From positions 34,272,508 to 34,336,507 of the forward strand of contig NC_088776.1 in NCBI RefSeq assembly GCF_954871325.1: a DNA stretch of 64,000 nucleotides. Direction: 5' to 3'. The notes under the pieces were generated by a model. It was not told the DNA's origin. It was given only the letters and a program-made list of their open reading frames with translations, and made no database searches. The DNA comes from Gordionus sp. m RMFG-2023 (Eukaryota; Nematomorpha; Gordioida; Chordodea; Parachordodidae). This document shows positions 11,133 to 22,998 of the stretch, piece by piece. Position 1 is the first letter of the stretch. The number at the start of each line of letters is the position of its first letter. Made by a program: the position numbers and the translations under genes.

Positions 11133-14100
11133 TTACGTTGTATAATGGATTCTCAATTTTTTGAAAACAAAATTAGTAATAGGAAAATTTTTATTCTCGC
11201 AATATTTTCCATGTGGATCGTCCCCCGCTAATGACCAAATGGTAGCTCCCGCCAAATTATAGTTGTCGATTAGTTTTATCTAAGATTTTAGTGATATAGA
11301 ATTTTAGTTCTTAAAATTTCATTTATATAAATATAGATGTAATCATAGTAAATGTTAAATTTATTGTAATAAGTTTAATACCATAATAATAATCCATGAA
11401 GACAAGCGTCGCAGAAAAGTGCCATTTTAGAAATTTATAACCTATTTAATAAATTAAAAAATTTGCCTTTTTTATTTAGAAGATTAATTTGAATATCTAG
11501 CCCATATGGGCTCAATTATATGATACACATAGGTCAATTTAATAACAGAGACCTGCATAGATACCATTTGTACGGCCCGGATTTGGAAAATAATTTGGCC
11601 CGGCCCCATTTTATATTTTTAAGTCTGGTCTGGCCCCATTTTTTCAAATAAAATTCTTCTTCCGTATTTCTTTAAAAAAAAATTTGGTGTATAATTTTTT
11701 TCTACGTTGATTTAAAAAAAAATATACATTGGCATATTACGGATCACATTTGTGAATATGAAATCCATATTGTCATAGCCTTGTAAAATTAAGAAAGTAT
11801 ATTTATATAGAAAGCGTCCATCAACAATATTGCATATTGTTGATTGGTGGGAAAAAAAAATAATATAATTAAAAAACGGAGTTACTTTTTTCATATCAAG
11901 GTATTTTTTTCGATGAATAGAATCAATATATTTTTTGATGTCAAAAATTCTTATCAATTTTTTTTGTTGTAATTGTTATTCGATTTTATAGATAAATAAT
12001 AATAAATATATGTGGAAATTAAAAATTGGGTTACATTTTATATAAGATTGCAAATTTGTGAGAATTTAAAGGAAAAGAAAGATGTTATAATTGAGAGTAA
12101 GTGAGATCTAAGAAACTTTTCAACTTATCTTAACTCTCCCCATATGTCTTAAAAGGAGTGAGTTTGAATCACCACACTTAATCGACTGGTCGATAGTAAT
12201 TTCCTTATTTCCTGTCCCTCTTATAATTTAATATCTTCTTTTATATAATTATTAGTCTTTTGGCTCTCTCCCTAACAACATACATAATTGCATGAATTTG
12301 GGACATAAAAAGATAGATAAAATTGATACTTATCTAAAATAAATTTTTCCTTATAAAAAGTGTATTATATTTTAAATATTGAGTGCATCTTTATTGCTTT
12401 TGATTGAATATCACCAATATAATGATTAGTTTAATAATTAATTAGAATAATATTTTACTATAAATATTTTCTAAGGCTCGAAGGTTAATGTTAAATATCG
12501 CATCATACGATATTGATACAATCAAAATGTGATCGAGGTAACTAATGTTTATTTCTAATATTTATATTTAAAAAATAGTCATTTTCTAAGAGCGTCTGTG
12601 GCCTAGTTGGGTGAGTGCATGTTAATCCGGTAGTTCTGTGTTCGATCCAGCAACCATGTATTTTTGAAGCCAACTGGGTGATCTCAACTACCTGATTCCG
12701 ATAATATTTATTAGTTATTATTACAATTTTTTAATTGAATTCCCAAAAAGGAACCATAATTATGTCTAAAAAATTTTATTTGAATTTTTTTACGCATATT
12801 TAAAAATTTCTGGCTTCTTTTGTAAAAAGCCATTGCCTAGATTTTTTAAAGACATGGCGAAAAATGCATTTGCGGAAGTCACTATTGGAATGAATATGAA
12901 GTTGTTAAAATTTTTGTATTTGTTAATATTTTTAGTTTCTAAAAAAATCTAGCCAATAAAATATGGCTTTTTACAAACGAAACCAGAGAATTTTTATATC
13001 AAAAATATAAATTGCAGGATATAACATTTATCAAAAAGATATTGTCACAATTGCGAAATTAAATAATAAATATTTGTTATGATGTAATGTCAATCAAAAT
13101 ACGAAAATATTATTATTGATGGTTTTATTCAATCGAAAATGGATTTCATTTTATGAAATCTAATTAATTTTACGAAATATTGAAAAATTGCAAATGATTT
13201 TATATTTGATAAAAATTTAAGAATGAAATTCCTATTATTAAGATAAAAGATGAATCTAAGAAAGATATAATATAAAAATAATTATTTTTAAAAAATTCAT
13301 ATTTTAATGAAGCCATATTTTAATTTTTTCAATTATCCGCGGGCCGGGCCTAAATTTTTTTAAAATTATCCCCGGGCCTAAGCCAGGCCGAAAAAAAATT
13401 TTTGAAAAAAATCCCGAATCAGGGTAAGCTTAAATGTTTTTTTTAATAAATTCTGCCCAGGCTGGGCGGTGCAAATGGTATCTCTGCAGTGTCTGTTATA
13501 TATTAAACAGTTTTTGTAACAATAATATATAATAAGAATGTTTTGTGTAGGCAAGTTAAACAAAATTTTTAAATAAATGAGCAGGCAGGTGCACCAAAAC
13601 TTGCCCATTGCAGACCTCTAGTCAGCAGGATGACATTGAAAACAGCAAATTATAATGGATTTTACCTCTGCCAAAGAATCCATTTATAAATGATATGTGT
13701 CAGCCACTTTTATTTTCCCATGCATTTACCACCAGATTTCTTCAAATGACAACATTTTCAGGCCCAATGGGAATTTAAATGCCCATCCCAAAGGACGGAA
13801 CCACCAAGTTGGATTAAGGAAAAAATACCAAGTTGGATTATGAAAAAAAATGTTCTTTGCTGCGATTCAAACACAAAGCCATCAGGTTTGTAAATGACTC
13901 TCTTGCCGATTAGGCCACAGACCCTTTTCAAAATTCACAATTTTTTAAATATATATTATAAATTGTCACACTGTGACTCGGACAGTGTGAGCGTAACACG
14001 GCTTTTATATATATTATAGATGCGATTTAAATAAAATGTTATAAAGAATCAAAAATATATGAAATATTTTTAAAATCATTATAAACATAGCCTTTTAAAA

Positions 14101-17100
14101 TAAAAATTTTTATTTTGCAAATGGTGATTATTTTAAAGACGTTTTATTAAGCGTTGAGCAGTCTATGTTAATATAAGTCTAAAAAATACGAATCGAATCG
14201 AATATTTGCATTATTCATAAATTCGTATGAATTTAACAATTCTTTATTCTATTAGTATCAATAATGAAAATATTGATTTCGTTGAATATTTGATTTGAAA
14301 ATTAAATTCTTTAAAAATAAAGAAAAGGATTATTAAAATTTTAAAAATGATTTATAGATGTGGAAATAAAGTAAGGCTCCACAAATACCCTATTAAATTT
14401 AGCGAATAATTTTGAATACTATTTTTTTATTATTCGTATTCGATTCATAATTCTGAATTGAATAATTTTGTTGTTTATATCGAAGAAAGAATAATTCATT
14501 TTAGTATATTTCTGACCTAATTTAATATCTGTATTAAATTATTTAAAAGATGAGTGGTAAAATAAAATAATTTTTAAATTATTAAAATATATTTTTTAAT
14601 ATAATTCTATTTTGCCTATCTGTTCAAGCAGGAAGATAAATATTTTACAAACTAAATTATTAGGCTAAACATCCAGTGATTATAATATTTTATTTTTCAT
14701 TTTTAAATTTGATATATTTAAAATTTTTTGTGTTTGAAGCTATGATCATAATTTTGTGTCTGCAATATAACTCAATGATATTTGCAATTATAACATAATT
14801 TTTGAAATCTGCTGATAAAATTTAGCATTTATAATGTTTCTATTTACCTTAGACAAAATATAATAAATAAAAAAAATTTGATACGCTAATATTATTTATA
14901 TAATTATTAAAATTTTCGCAAATGTTAATAATATAAAAATGTATTTAATTACTATTTTCGAATTTTTTTATATGTATTTAGTATTTACATTTTAGATACA
15001 TTTTTTAAAATATATTTATATTCAAATACGTTTTTGAAGTATATTTGTATTTATATTCGACACTTATTGAAAATGTACTAATTTAAAACCAGAATTTCAG
15101 ATTATAAAACAAAAACCATATTAAAATTAAAAAATAAAACTGTCCTTTTTTATTTTCCAATTGTCATTAAAAATTGTGTTAAATTTTCAAAATAAGAATA
15201 TTCAAATTGTAATTATTCTTTTCTTTACCTTGTTTACAATACTTTTTTCATTTTCATACGAAACAAATTGATCGCCAGAGTAGGCAAAAGGAGCATCAGC
15301 CATATTATCGTAACCCACAGACCAGTTTTTATAGTTGATGTTTTCACATATCTGTTTATTTTAAATGGCGCATTATTAAATAAATGACTTTTTGAGAGTT
15401 ATTTTTAAAGGTTAGTTTGAGAATTATTTAACTTATCTCATTTTAATATTTTAATTAATTCTTGCCTATCCAGTTTAAAAAATATGATAATCCCTTAAGT
15501 TGACAAATTTAGCTTCTATGATTTTATCTTATCCAAACTGTATTCTTATTTGCCCTAGGATTCATGTTCAATTATCCATTTTAGTCTTTTTTTTGCTATT
15601 GCTGGCAGGCCAAAATGGCTTTTTCTTTGCCTTAAAAATGGCGGACAATTACTATTTTTTTAAGATATCTAATAGTGCACCTAAGATGAAAGATTCATAG
15701 AATGAATCTTTCTATTTTAAATACTTATAGAATAATTTTTCTTGAGGAATGAATTCTATTAAGATGTAATATGACGGATACATGAATGTCTATCTTCCGT
15801 CAATATATTTAAGATTTCGTAAGTTGTAACACTTTTCTTACCTCTTTTTCACTGAATAAAAATTTTTGGGTTTATTTTTTTTACGATTAATCATTGATAT
15901 TTCAGAATTTTATCATAGAGATCCTATCTTTATGAAATTTAAGAATTTGGGTTTTTTAAAAAATTTAATATAATTAAATAACCGAGCATTATTTAATAAA
16001 TATATAACTTGAAAAATATTTTAAACACAAAACAATAATATGGAAACAGATGATACAAGTTAATCTTCAAATCTCGGCCGATGGGGCCGGGCAATTTATA
16101 CATTAAAAATCAATAAACTGTGCCGGACAATTTATATTTAAAAATCGGGCGAGGCTTTGCAAATTTCATATTTTTTGTAAAATTTTAATGGCCTAATCCA
16201 AGTATTAAAATTTTGATATATTTTTTTGAATTTTAAGCCAATATTTTGCTTAATACCATTTGAAATTACAATATGCCTATTTCTAAATATTTTAAGAGAT
16301 GTTTAACTAAAATACTGAATCTATAAATATAATTAAGAATTCACAAATAAATTAAGCAAGTTATTTATGATATGATCCAATTACAAATTTACAATATAGT
16401 TATCAAAAATAGTTGATTTATAAAACACTTGTTATAGAAATAATCTATAAAGAGATAAAGAGCTTTTGAGATTTGGAAAAATTAGGTAAGGTAGATATAG
16501 ACATTAAAAATGTGATGGTCGGAAAATTCATCTAAAAAAGATTTTTCAGGCCTGTAGGAGCCAGACGAATATTTAAATAAGGGGTCGGGCTTTACAGACC
16601 TCTGATGCAAATACAAACCTATAATTATAAAAGCTTCATTTTTATTTTATACTATATGTTAAATTTGAATTAATAATTATTGATAAAATTTAGATTTACC
16701 CGTAATATATGGGCCATGCAAAGATTTATAAATTAAGATTTTAGGCTTAACCCCTCATTCATAATTAGATTGACGTCAAATTATAGAAAATACGCTGTGA
16801 TTTTGTGTGTTTTAATTTAATAGTTATAAAAATAAAATTTGCTATCTAATTTGATTTAGCCATAATAAAAACCCAATATTATGTAAAAGTATATGTAGCC
16901 TGCCCAAAAAATAAAAAAAGGCTGACATGAGACAAACCAATATTTGCCCCTCCACTTATAATAATCTTGTCTACGTCTTATTTAATATGAAACATTTTTT
17001 GCTGAAATTAGAGAAGTGCTTTAACAAGATGTGCCATCAAAAATATCGCTTATTAGACTGGTTGTTATACTTCACTGTACAATAAGTATCCGGGTTGGTC

Positions 17101-20100
17101 TTTGTATACCCCAGTTTTTCCGCAATTCAAGAAAATGGGCTTCATGCTTTTGCTTTTTTTGTCACTGGTTCTGTGTTCAGCTCTCCATTTTTGAATCAGC
17201 AACAGCTGGTTGCCTATGTTCGGAGTGATATAACTACGTCCAAATGCTGCTATACCTACTAGTATTTTGTGCGGTGCCATCCCGTTATCCATCCAGTGAC
17301 TCAGAGATTTGTGCTTATGCATTATGTAAAAAAATACATATCTGAATTAATTTTATAATAAATTTTTAACGCTTAAATTATATTCATGGCTATTTTTCTT
17401 TTAATCGGCATAGTAAAGTTAGTTTAATTTTGAAACAAAATATTAATAATTAATAACATTTCAATTTTGTTAACATATAAACAAAAATTTTTGTTACTAA
17501 AAGCATCTTGTAATCTTGTTAGTAACATTTGAAAACAATTCAATTAATTATACTCCTTATAAATATTATCTTTTTCTATGACCTAAAATATTAAAAAATT
17601 TAACCTAATTAACTTACAACATTTTCTTCCTTCTCATCTAAATCATTATAAGGGCTTAGGTATCCAATCAATTTAGAGGTGTCCCAGCATCCATTATAAT
17701 CATATGTCATGACAGTAATAAAATCGATGTATCTTACAAAAAATTATTAAATAAAATAAACCAAAATAATTATAACTTGAGATTACCTAGAAATATACAA
17801 AATATCATATCCCGATGTTATGATATCGGTATTAGCTGAGCCGGTTAAAATAAGCAAGAGAGAAGCTTGGTTTACTCTCTCGTTAGTGTCAAATTCCGTC
17901 CTTATGTCCTACAATTTATGATAATTCGATATATTTTTTAAAATAAATTTGTTTATGATTATGTTGTTGAGACTGAGTACCTACTCACAGACACGTAGTC
18001 TACGGGAGGGGGGGGGGAGGGATCTGTTATTCTCATAAGCAAAATTTTCGGAAAATATATAAGGCCTTTATGAATTTTAAAATGCGGAGTATATTCTTTT
18101 TCTAATAGGTTATATTTTATTTTAAATTGTAGTTAAAAGTTAAAATTAATTTTTATATTTTTTCCTTTTTATCTATGAAAATTTGAAGCATATATACTTA
18201 CATTTTTTAACCTCAAACACTGATGGATATAAGAAGATTTTATCAATCAAAAAAACCTAAGAGATAATTTAATATAAGAAATAGATAACTTAAACCCAAT
18301 AACCAGAAATTATAAAAACTGATCACTCATCTTCACAATCTGATGCACAATGATTGCAAATAAAACTATTGAACGAAATGAAGAATCTAAAGATAGTAAA
18401 GGAGGAAATTAGGTCTTCAGGAGGTTAGTAACCATTTTTTTATAGAGAATTTGCTGAATAAATTATTCTTAAGACTTCTTTTGCTACAAAAATAAAAAAA
18501 ACTGTAAAAAGCATTCCGGGCACGGTGAAGTATTCGACATCTGGCTTTTGAATCTAGAAGAGCCTATTTTGATTGCCCTTGGAGAAACATCAGAATGACC
18601 TGAACCAGATATATAATCTGAAGCTGGACAGAATTTGATGAATAAATTTTTTTTAAGACTTCTTTTGCTACAAAAATAAAAAAAATTCTAGAAAGCATTC
18701 CCGGAACGATGAAGTTTTGACATCAAGCTTCTACCAGATTTTTGAATCTAGAAGAGCCTATTTTGATTGCCTTTGGAGAAATATCAGAATGGCCTGAACC
18801 AAATATATAATCTGAAGCGTATATATTAATAGATTCAATAGGATAACCGATTATTTTTTCGTATTGGAATGTATTAATAAATTTTTTAATTACACAAACA
18901 TTTTATACAATATTTTTCAAAAAAATGAAAAAGATTTGGCTGTGGTTACACGAATATTATTATATACAACTTAGTAAACGAAGAGATTCTTTCTTTCTTT
19001 CTTGAACGAGGTTATATGATTTTTAGTTCATAATTTTATTCCATTTTGGATACATTTTTCCTCATATTATTGAACGATTTGTGATACATCAAATGGCTTC
19101 ATCCAATTTACAAATACTATTAATAGACTAATCTGAGTGAGTGAAACATCTTCTAAATCCCAATAGTATAGGCTATTTGAAATTATTAATATATATTTTT
19201 TAAAGACTATATATTTTTAGAAAATTGGATTTTAAAAAAAATTATTTTGAGAGGATACAAATGTATCTGAAGGCCATATCTATGGTTAATTAATTAGAAT
19301 TTAAATCTTAGTAAGAACGATTAATTTTAATTAATAATTCTCCAAGAAATGCCATGGAAGTATTGCATACTTTAAAATATATCTTGCAATTTTTTCAAAA
19401 TATATTAAATGTAAATTTTGGCAACAAAATCAATTAACCCTATCTCAGATGTGCGATATCACAAAATCCATAGAATTATCTTTACTTAATTTAAGTAAAG
19501 ATTTAATCTTCAATTACAAAACAAATTATTAAATTGACGCAATCGCAAGCAAGATTAAAATTCCATTTATGATGGATAAATTATCATATGATGTTTAATT
19601 CTTTATTTAATTCTGATTTACATACCGGGTTATATAGCTATAATATTTTTTGACCCCCCCCCCCTCTTAGAAAAATCTTGGCTATGCGTCTGCCTACTTA
19701 TTTGTTATACTAATCATCAAAATTGAATTTACTAAGGTATAATTAACGTTTTTAATACTTTGCTTGTTATAATGTATATTCTACTCATCCATAAATTATA
19801 ATTATTTAGACTCAAACCAAAAATTGTTAATTATAATAATTTAATATCAGAAAGTCCGATATCATAGACCTTATTTTGCAATATGATTAGGAATTTTAAC
19901 TTAACAATGTTTATCCAAGCATGATTGCAATCAAAATTCAAGAATTGTACTAATAGATTTAACTGCCCCTATAAATTAATCAAATGCTTGACAAAATTTT
20001 GTATGGTTTGTTTTTCAAGATATCATATTATATAGCAATGGATTTGTTTATAATATTGTATGTAATTGTAGAACCTTTAGTAAATGGTTTAGATTTCGTT

Positions 20101-22793
20101 TATCTTGGACTTGACCTCCTCGTTCATTAAAACCCGGATATTCCCAATCGATATCCACCCCATCAAATTCATAATAGTATAAATAACGAGCTAAGTTCTT
20201 AGCAAACTTTCTTCTGATGACAGGATGCGAGGCTAATGCGCTAAAGTGAGATTGGTTAGAGCTCCAACCACCGACAGAGAGAATAATTTTCAGATATGGG
20301 TTTTGTAGTTTGAGATTGATCAATTCCCTGTATAATTCTATAGAAATTTGAAATAATATCCATTATATGCGAAATATGCCAACAAGTTCATTTAATCGAT
20401 TAATCATTTTTCCCTTGCTAACTTTTACAACAATATTTTGTAAACAGATTACAGATATACATACTATTATTCCTAAAACCCTAGCATATAATATAAGTTC
20501 CCAAGAATATATTGAAAGCCTTTTCCAATAAAGCACATAGGAAAATCTTTAACGCTAAATTCAATCGATTGAATTAAATCATATCAACTAACGATTGCAC
20601 CAGACCTCCTCAGATTAAAATTTTTTTGGTGGTAGTTTATAACTGAGGAAGAAAAATATAAATTTTTAATTTTTAGTTTGACTTACTTCCTAAGATATGC
20701 TACCTTTAAAAACGTAAAATTTTCACATTATGATATCTCGAAAAATATTTTAGCTAAAACCATGAATTTCATTTTTTTATATATGGCAATAACACGAATT
20801 TACCACTTTTTAATAGGGAATTCACGAATCAAACTTGGGTGCATTACAATTTTTCTCTTAACGTCATAATTTTTATCAATGTAAGATCTTCTTTTGATAA
20901 CATTTTAGGATATTATATATTCTTAATGAGATACAAAAATTTCATACCGGTTAAAAACGAATCTCTCTAGTTGCAAACTTACTTCTTGATGAATTATTTC
21001 AGGGATAGTGCTATTAAAATTCCTACCTTTCTAAGCAAGCTAGTTGGATTAAGTTCACCTTATTATTTATTATTTAGAGAATCAATGATATAAGCTTCAT
21101 AACATCTGGCTCAAAACAAAAAAATATTGACTTTTATATGAAAAGGCATGAAAATCTATTTTATCTCTTATAAAAGTCAGTTACATTGGAATAAAACTTC
21201 GCGAACTAGACTTGGATAAAATTATGGGACGCTTTCGGAACGAGAACGTTGTTTCTGTATCTGTTCCAAAAAATATTATGAAACTAGTTTAATTTATGAT
21301 ATAATTGTTTATTTTCACTTTTAATCCGAATTTGCTTTCTATACAACAAAATCATTTTAAGTATTTTATTATGATAGTTTAATATTTTAACATAAATAAA
21401 ATAACTGTTATATATTTAATATTATATTATAAAATGTTGACAGATGGTCTCTCTTTTTGTGAAATCTAGAGGATAAAATATTTTTGACTAAAATCTTAAT
21501 TTTAGCCGTTTTTTTGGCTCTTTCGAGGTTTTTAACAAAACTAAAATATGTTCGCTTATTTAATTTTATTAAGAATGTGTATGTGGCCATTCGTTTATTT
21601 TTATATATTTTTTCAAGAATAATTGGGTTGTAACTTTTAAATATTTTAATGCAAATAAAAATTGGGTTCTATCCTCAAGTTTAGTAAGACGTCTTCTTCA
21701 GGAGGGAAGTCCTTCATTCTGCCAATTAACTAAGAGCACTTATAATAGGCACCTCTAACTAAATAAAATCGTGATTCCTTGCTAGTGAAGGTTTTTTCTA
21801 TACGATCAAAATAATTTATTAACTAATCTAATTAATGCATAAAAAAACATTAAAGATTTTTAAAAAATTTAATAACATTCCTTATAGAAGTATTTTTAAC
21901 CTATTTATAAAAAAATCTATTAGATACATTATATTTTAACATATTTTATAAAATATAATAGAATAAAATCACTTCTTTGCCAAAATTATCTATGGCTGGT
22001 ACTAGATTCCTTTAAATTTATAAATAGGATTTAAAACATGTGTTTTTTTAATGTTGGTGAAGGCTTTATTTTAATTATCAAATTTTCTAAGGGATAGTCA
22101 ACTCAATGAACTCTATAAAGCAAATATTTTATATTTAGAATATCCTATAGAAATAAATAAATATATAATCATTATATTGACAAGCATAATATATTATGAT
22201 AAATAACCTTATATTTTGAAGGAAAAATTAAATATATAGTCTCTTTTATTAAGCCTTTATTCCAGTGACTTTATTCCAATGAAGCTAAAGAAATTAAAAC
22301 GCTTAATAAATATTTTTGAAATAAGTAAAATATTTCAATATTATTCACTATTCGATTTTTATCATTTATAAAAAATTTATAATCAAATTACATTTTCTAA
22401 TCATATAAATAATAATATATTATTTTTCAATTCAAAATTTTAAAAGACTTTTAGTGCCATCTGGATTTGATAATATCATTTTACTAATTAGACAAGTGAT
22501 ATTTATTGCTATATAATATATGATTCATAATAATATAAAGTAGGGAATATTTTGGGACAATTTATATGTTACTAATTTCTAAAATATTTTTATTGGATTA
22601 TCTAATTTATAACAACATAATTTTTCACTTTTATGGTTCCATTCAGTGTTAGCGATCATAAAATCCTTATTGAGTTGCGCGAAAGCGTATATGATATGCG
22701 TGCAAATAAATGGGTCAATGTCAGAAGTTGCGAATTTATATCTATTTTCATTGTATTGATCCCAATCGGTGAAATAACAAAATAGCAAAAAAT
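11133..22793 (-). CDS. GH18 family chitinase (catalytic domain, seven exons)
   Basis: Endochitinase-like glycosyl hydrolase of family 18, hydrolysing beta-1,4-GlcNAc links, normally secreted. Exons on the minus strand: 22793-22629, 20337-20075, 17908-17787, 17732-17618, 17313-17071, 15351-15229, 11279-11133 (stop TAA at 11135-11133). All phases join, giving about 391 residues, close to a whole GH18 barrel. Landmarks: CYFTDWDQY and FICTHIIYAFA in exon 1; SVGGWS then the catalytic FDGVDIDWEYPG (DxxDxDxE, with the acid Glu present) in exon 2; MTYDYNGCWD in exon 4; LVGIAAFGRSY in exon 5; GDQFVSYENEKS in exon 6; GATIWSLAGDD with the substrate-binding Trp in exon 7. The first exon found enters in mid-frame, so a signal-peptide exon should lie upstream but was not seen. 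No chitin-binding domain follows the barrel. Confidence 0.9.
11546..13495. mobile_element. Possible hAT-type element with CCGGGC-rich ends
   Basis: The left end CAGAGACCTGCATAGATACC and the reverse complement of the right end CAGACACTGCAGAGATACC are similar, and both are followed by ATTTG and GGCCCGG/GCCCAGC-rich subterminal repeats (11570-11640, 13330-13460). Flanks TTTAATAA and TTATATAT are only a weak duplication. The same end type recurs near 23,980, 16,600 and 63,390. It lies in the last chitinase intron and contains a SINE at 12592. Confidence 0.5.
12592..12710 (+). repeat. tRNA-derived SINE, partial
   Basis: A-box TGGCCTAGTTGG and B-box TGTTCGATCC are spaced as in a tRNA head, followed by a T run and CCAACTGGGTGATCTC, which resembles the body of the SINE at 13621-13929. 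The acceptor stem does not pair, so this is not a working tRNA. Located in the last chitinase intron. Confidence 0.55.
13621..13929 (-). repeat. tRNA-derived SINE, near full length
   Basis: On the minus strand a tRNA-like head (A-box TGGCCTAATCGG, B-box GTTTGAATCGC) runs from about 13929 to 13861. A body of about 240 bp follows that is clearly less AT-rich than its surroundings, containing GATGGGCATTTAAATTCCCA and GTGGCTGACACATATC. The head matches the SINE at 12592. The base composition suggests a fairly young or conserved-core copy. The family name is not known to me. Confidence 0.6.
14068..14181 (+). repeat. Short interspersed repeat (MITE-like), copy 1
   Basis: Begins TTTTAAAATCATTATAAACATAG and ends TTGAGCAGTCTATGTTAATATAAGTCT in part. 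Both sides match the repeat at 31418-31567, and the first half matches 22889-22967 on the other strand. In the best copy AGACTTAT and ATAAGTCT form the inverted ends. Confidence 0.6.
16046..16602. mobile_element. Possible hAT-type element with GGCCGGGC subterminal repeats
   Basis: The right end reverse-complements to CAGAGGTCTGTAAAGCCCGA, the same type as the other CCGGGC-rich hAT ends. The left side has GGCCGATGGGGCCGGGC at about 16076, but its exact terminus is unclear. Candidate flanks ATGGAAAC and ATGCAAAT match 6/8. In the chitinase intron between exons at 17071 and 15351. Confidence 0.4.
17988..19692. mobile_element. hAT-type element in chitinase intron
   Basis: The left end CAGACACGTAGTCTACGGGAGG, then a G run, pairs with the right end CAGACGCATAGCCAAGAT (reverse complement, also next to a G run). 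Flanks CCTACTCA (17980-17987) and CCTACTTA (19693-19700) match 7/8. Within it two direct copies of about 175 bp lie at 18461-18629 and 18640-18818. No transposase domain was recognised with confidence. Confidence 0.72.
18461..18818 (+). repeat. Direct tandem repeat, two copies of about 175 bp
   Basis: Both copies contain ACTTCTTTTGCTACAAAAAT, GAATCTAGAAGAGCC and a shared AATATATAATCTGAAGC-type end, with scattered differences and a small indel near the middle. The repeat lies inside the hAT element at 17988-19692. Confidence 0.7.
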
Positions 22794-22888
22794 CTAATTA
22801 AATAATTTTTAAGAATATACCAATAAAAATAATAATAAAAACTTGAAATCTTCTTCATCGGTTGTTTATTATGGTCAAACACTAATAT

Positions 22889-22967
22889 AATCATGTACTT
22901 ATTAAAGATACAACATTTATTTTAATAAGTCTATGTTTATAATGATTTTAAGGTTAAATATTTAAGC
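22889..22967 (-). repeat. Short interspersed repeat (MITE-like), copy 2, half length
   Basis: On the minus strand this segment repeats the first half of the element at 31418-31567, from the AATATTTAACCTTAAAATC side through AGACTTATTAAAATAAATG to TTGTATCTTT. The second half is missing. Confidence 0.6.
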
Positions 22968-22998
22968 TTTTATTTCTCTAAAAATGATGAAATAAAAT

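Noticed and set aside
12592-12662. Functional tRNA gene
   Set aside because: Boxes are present but stems are poor, and a SINE body follows.
17031-17228. Plus-strand reading frame
   Set aside because: Antisense shadow of chitinase exon 17313-17071.
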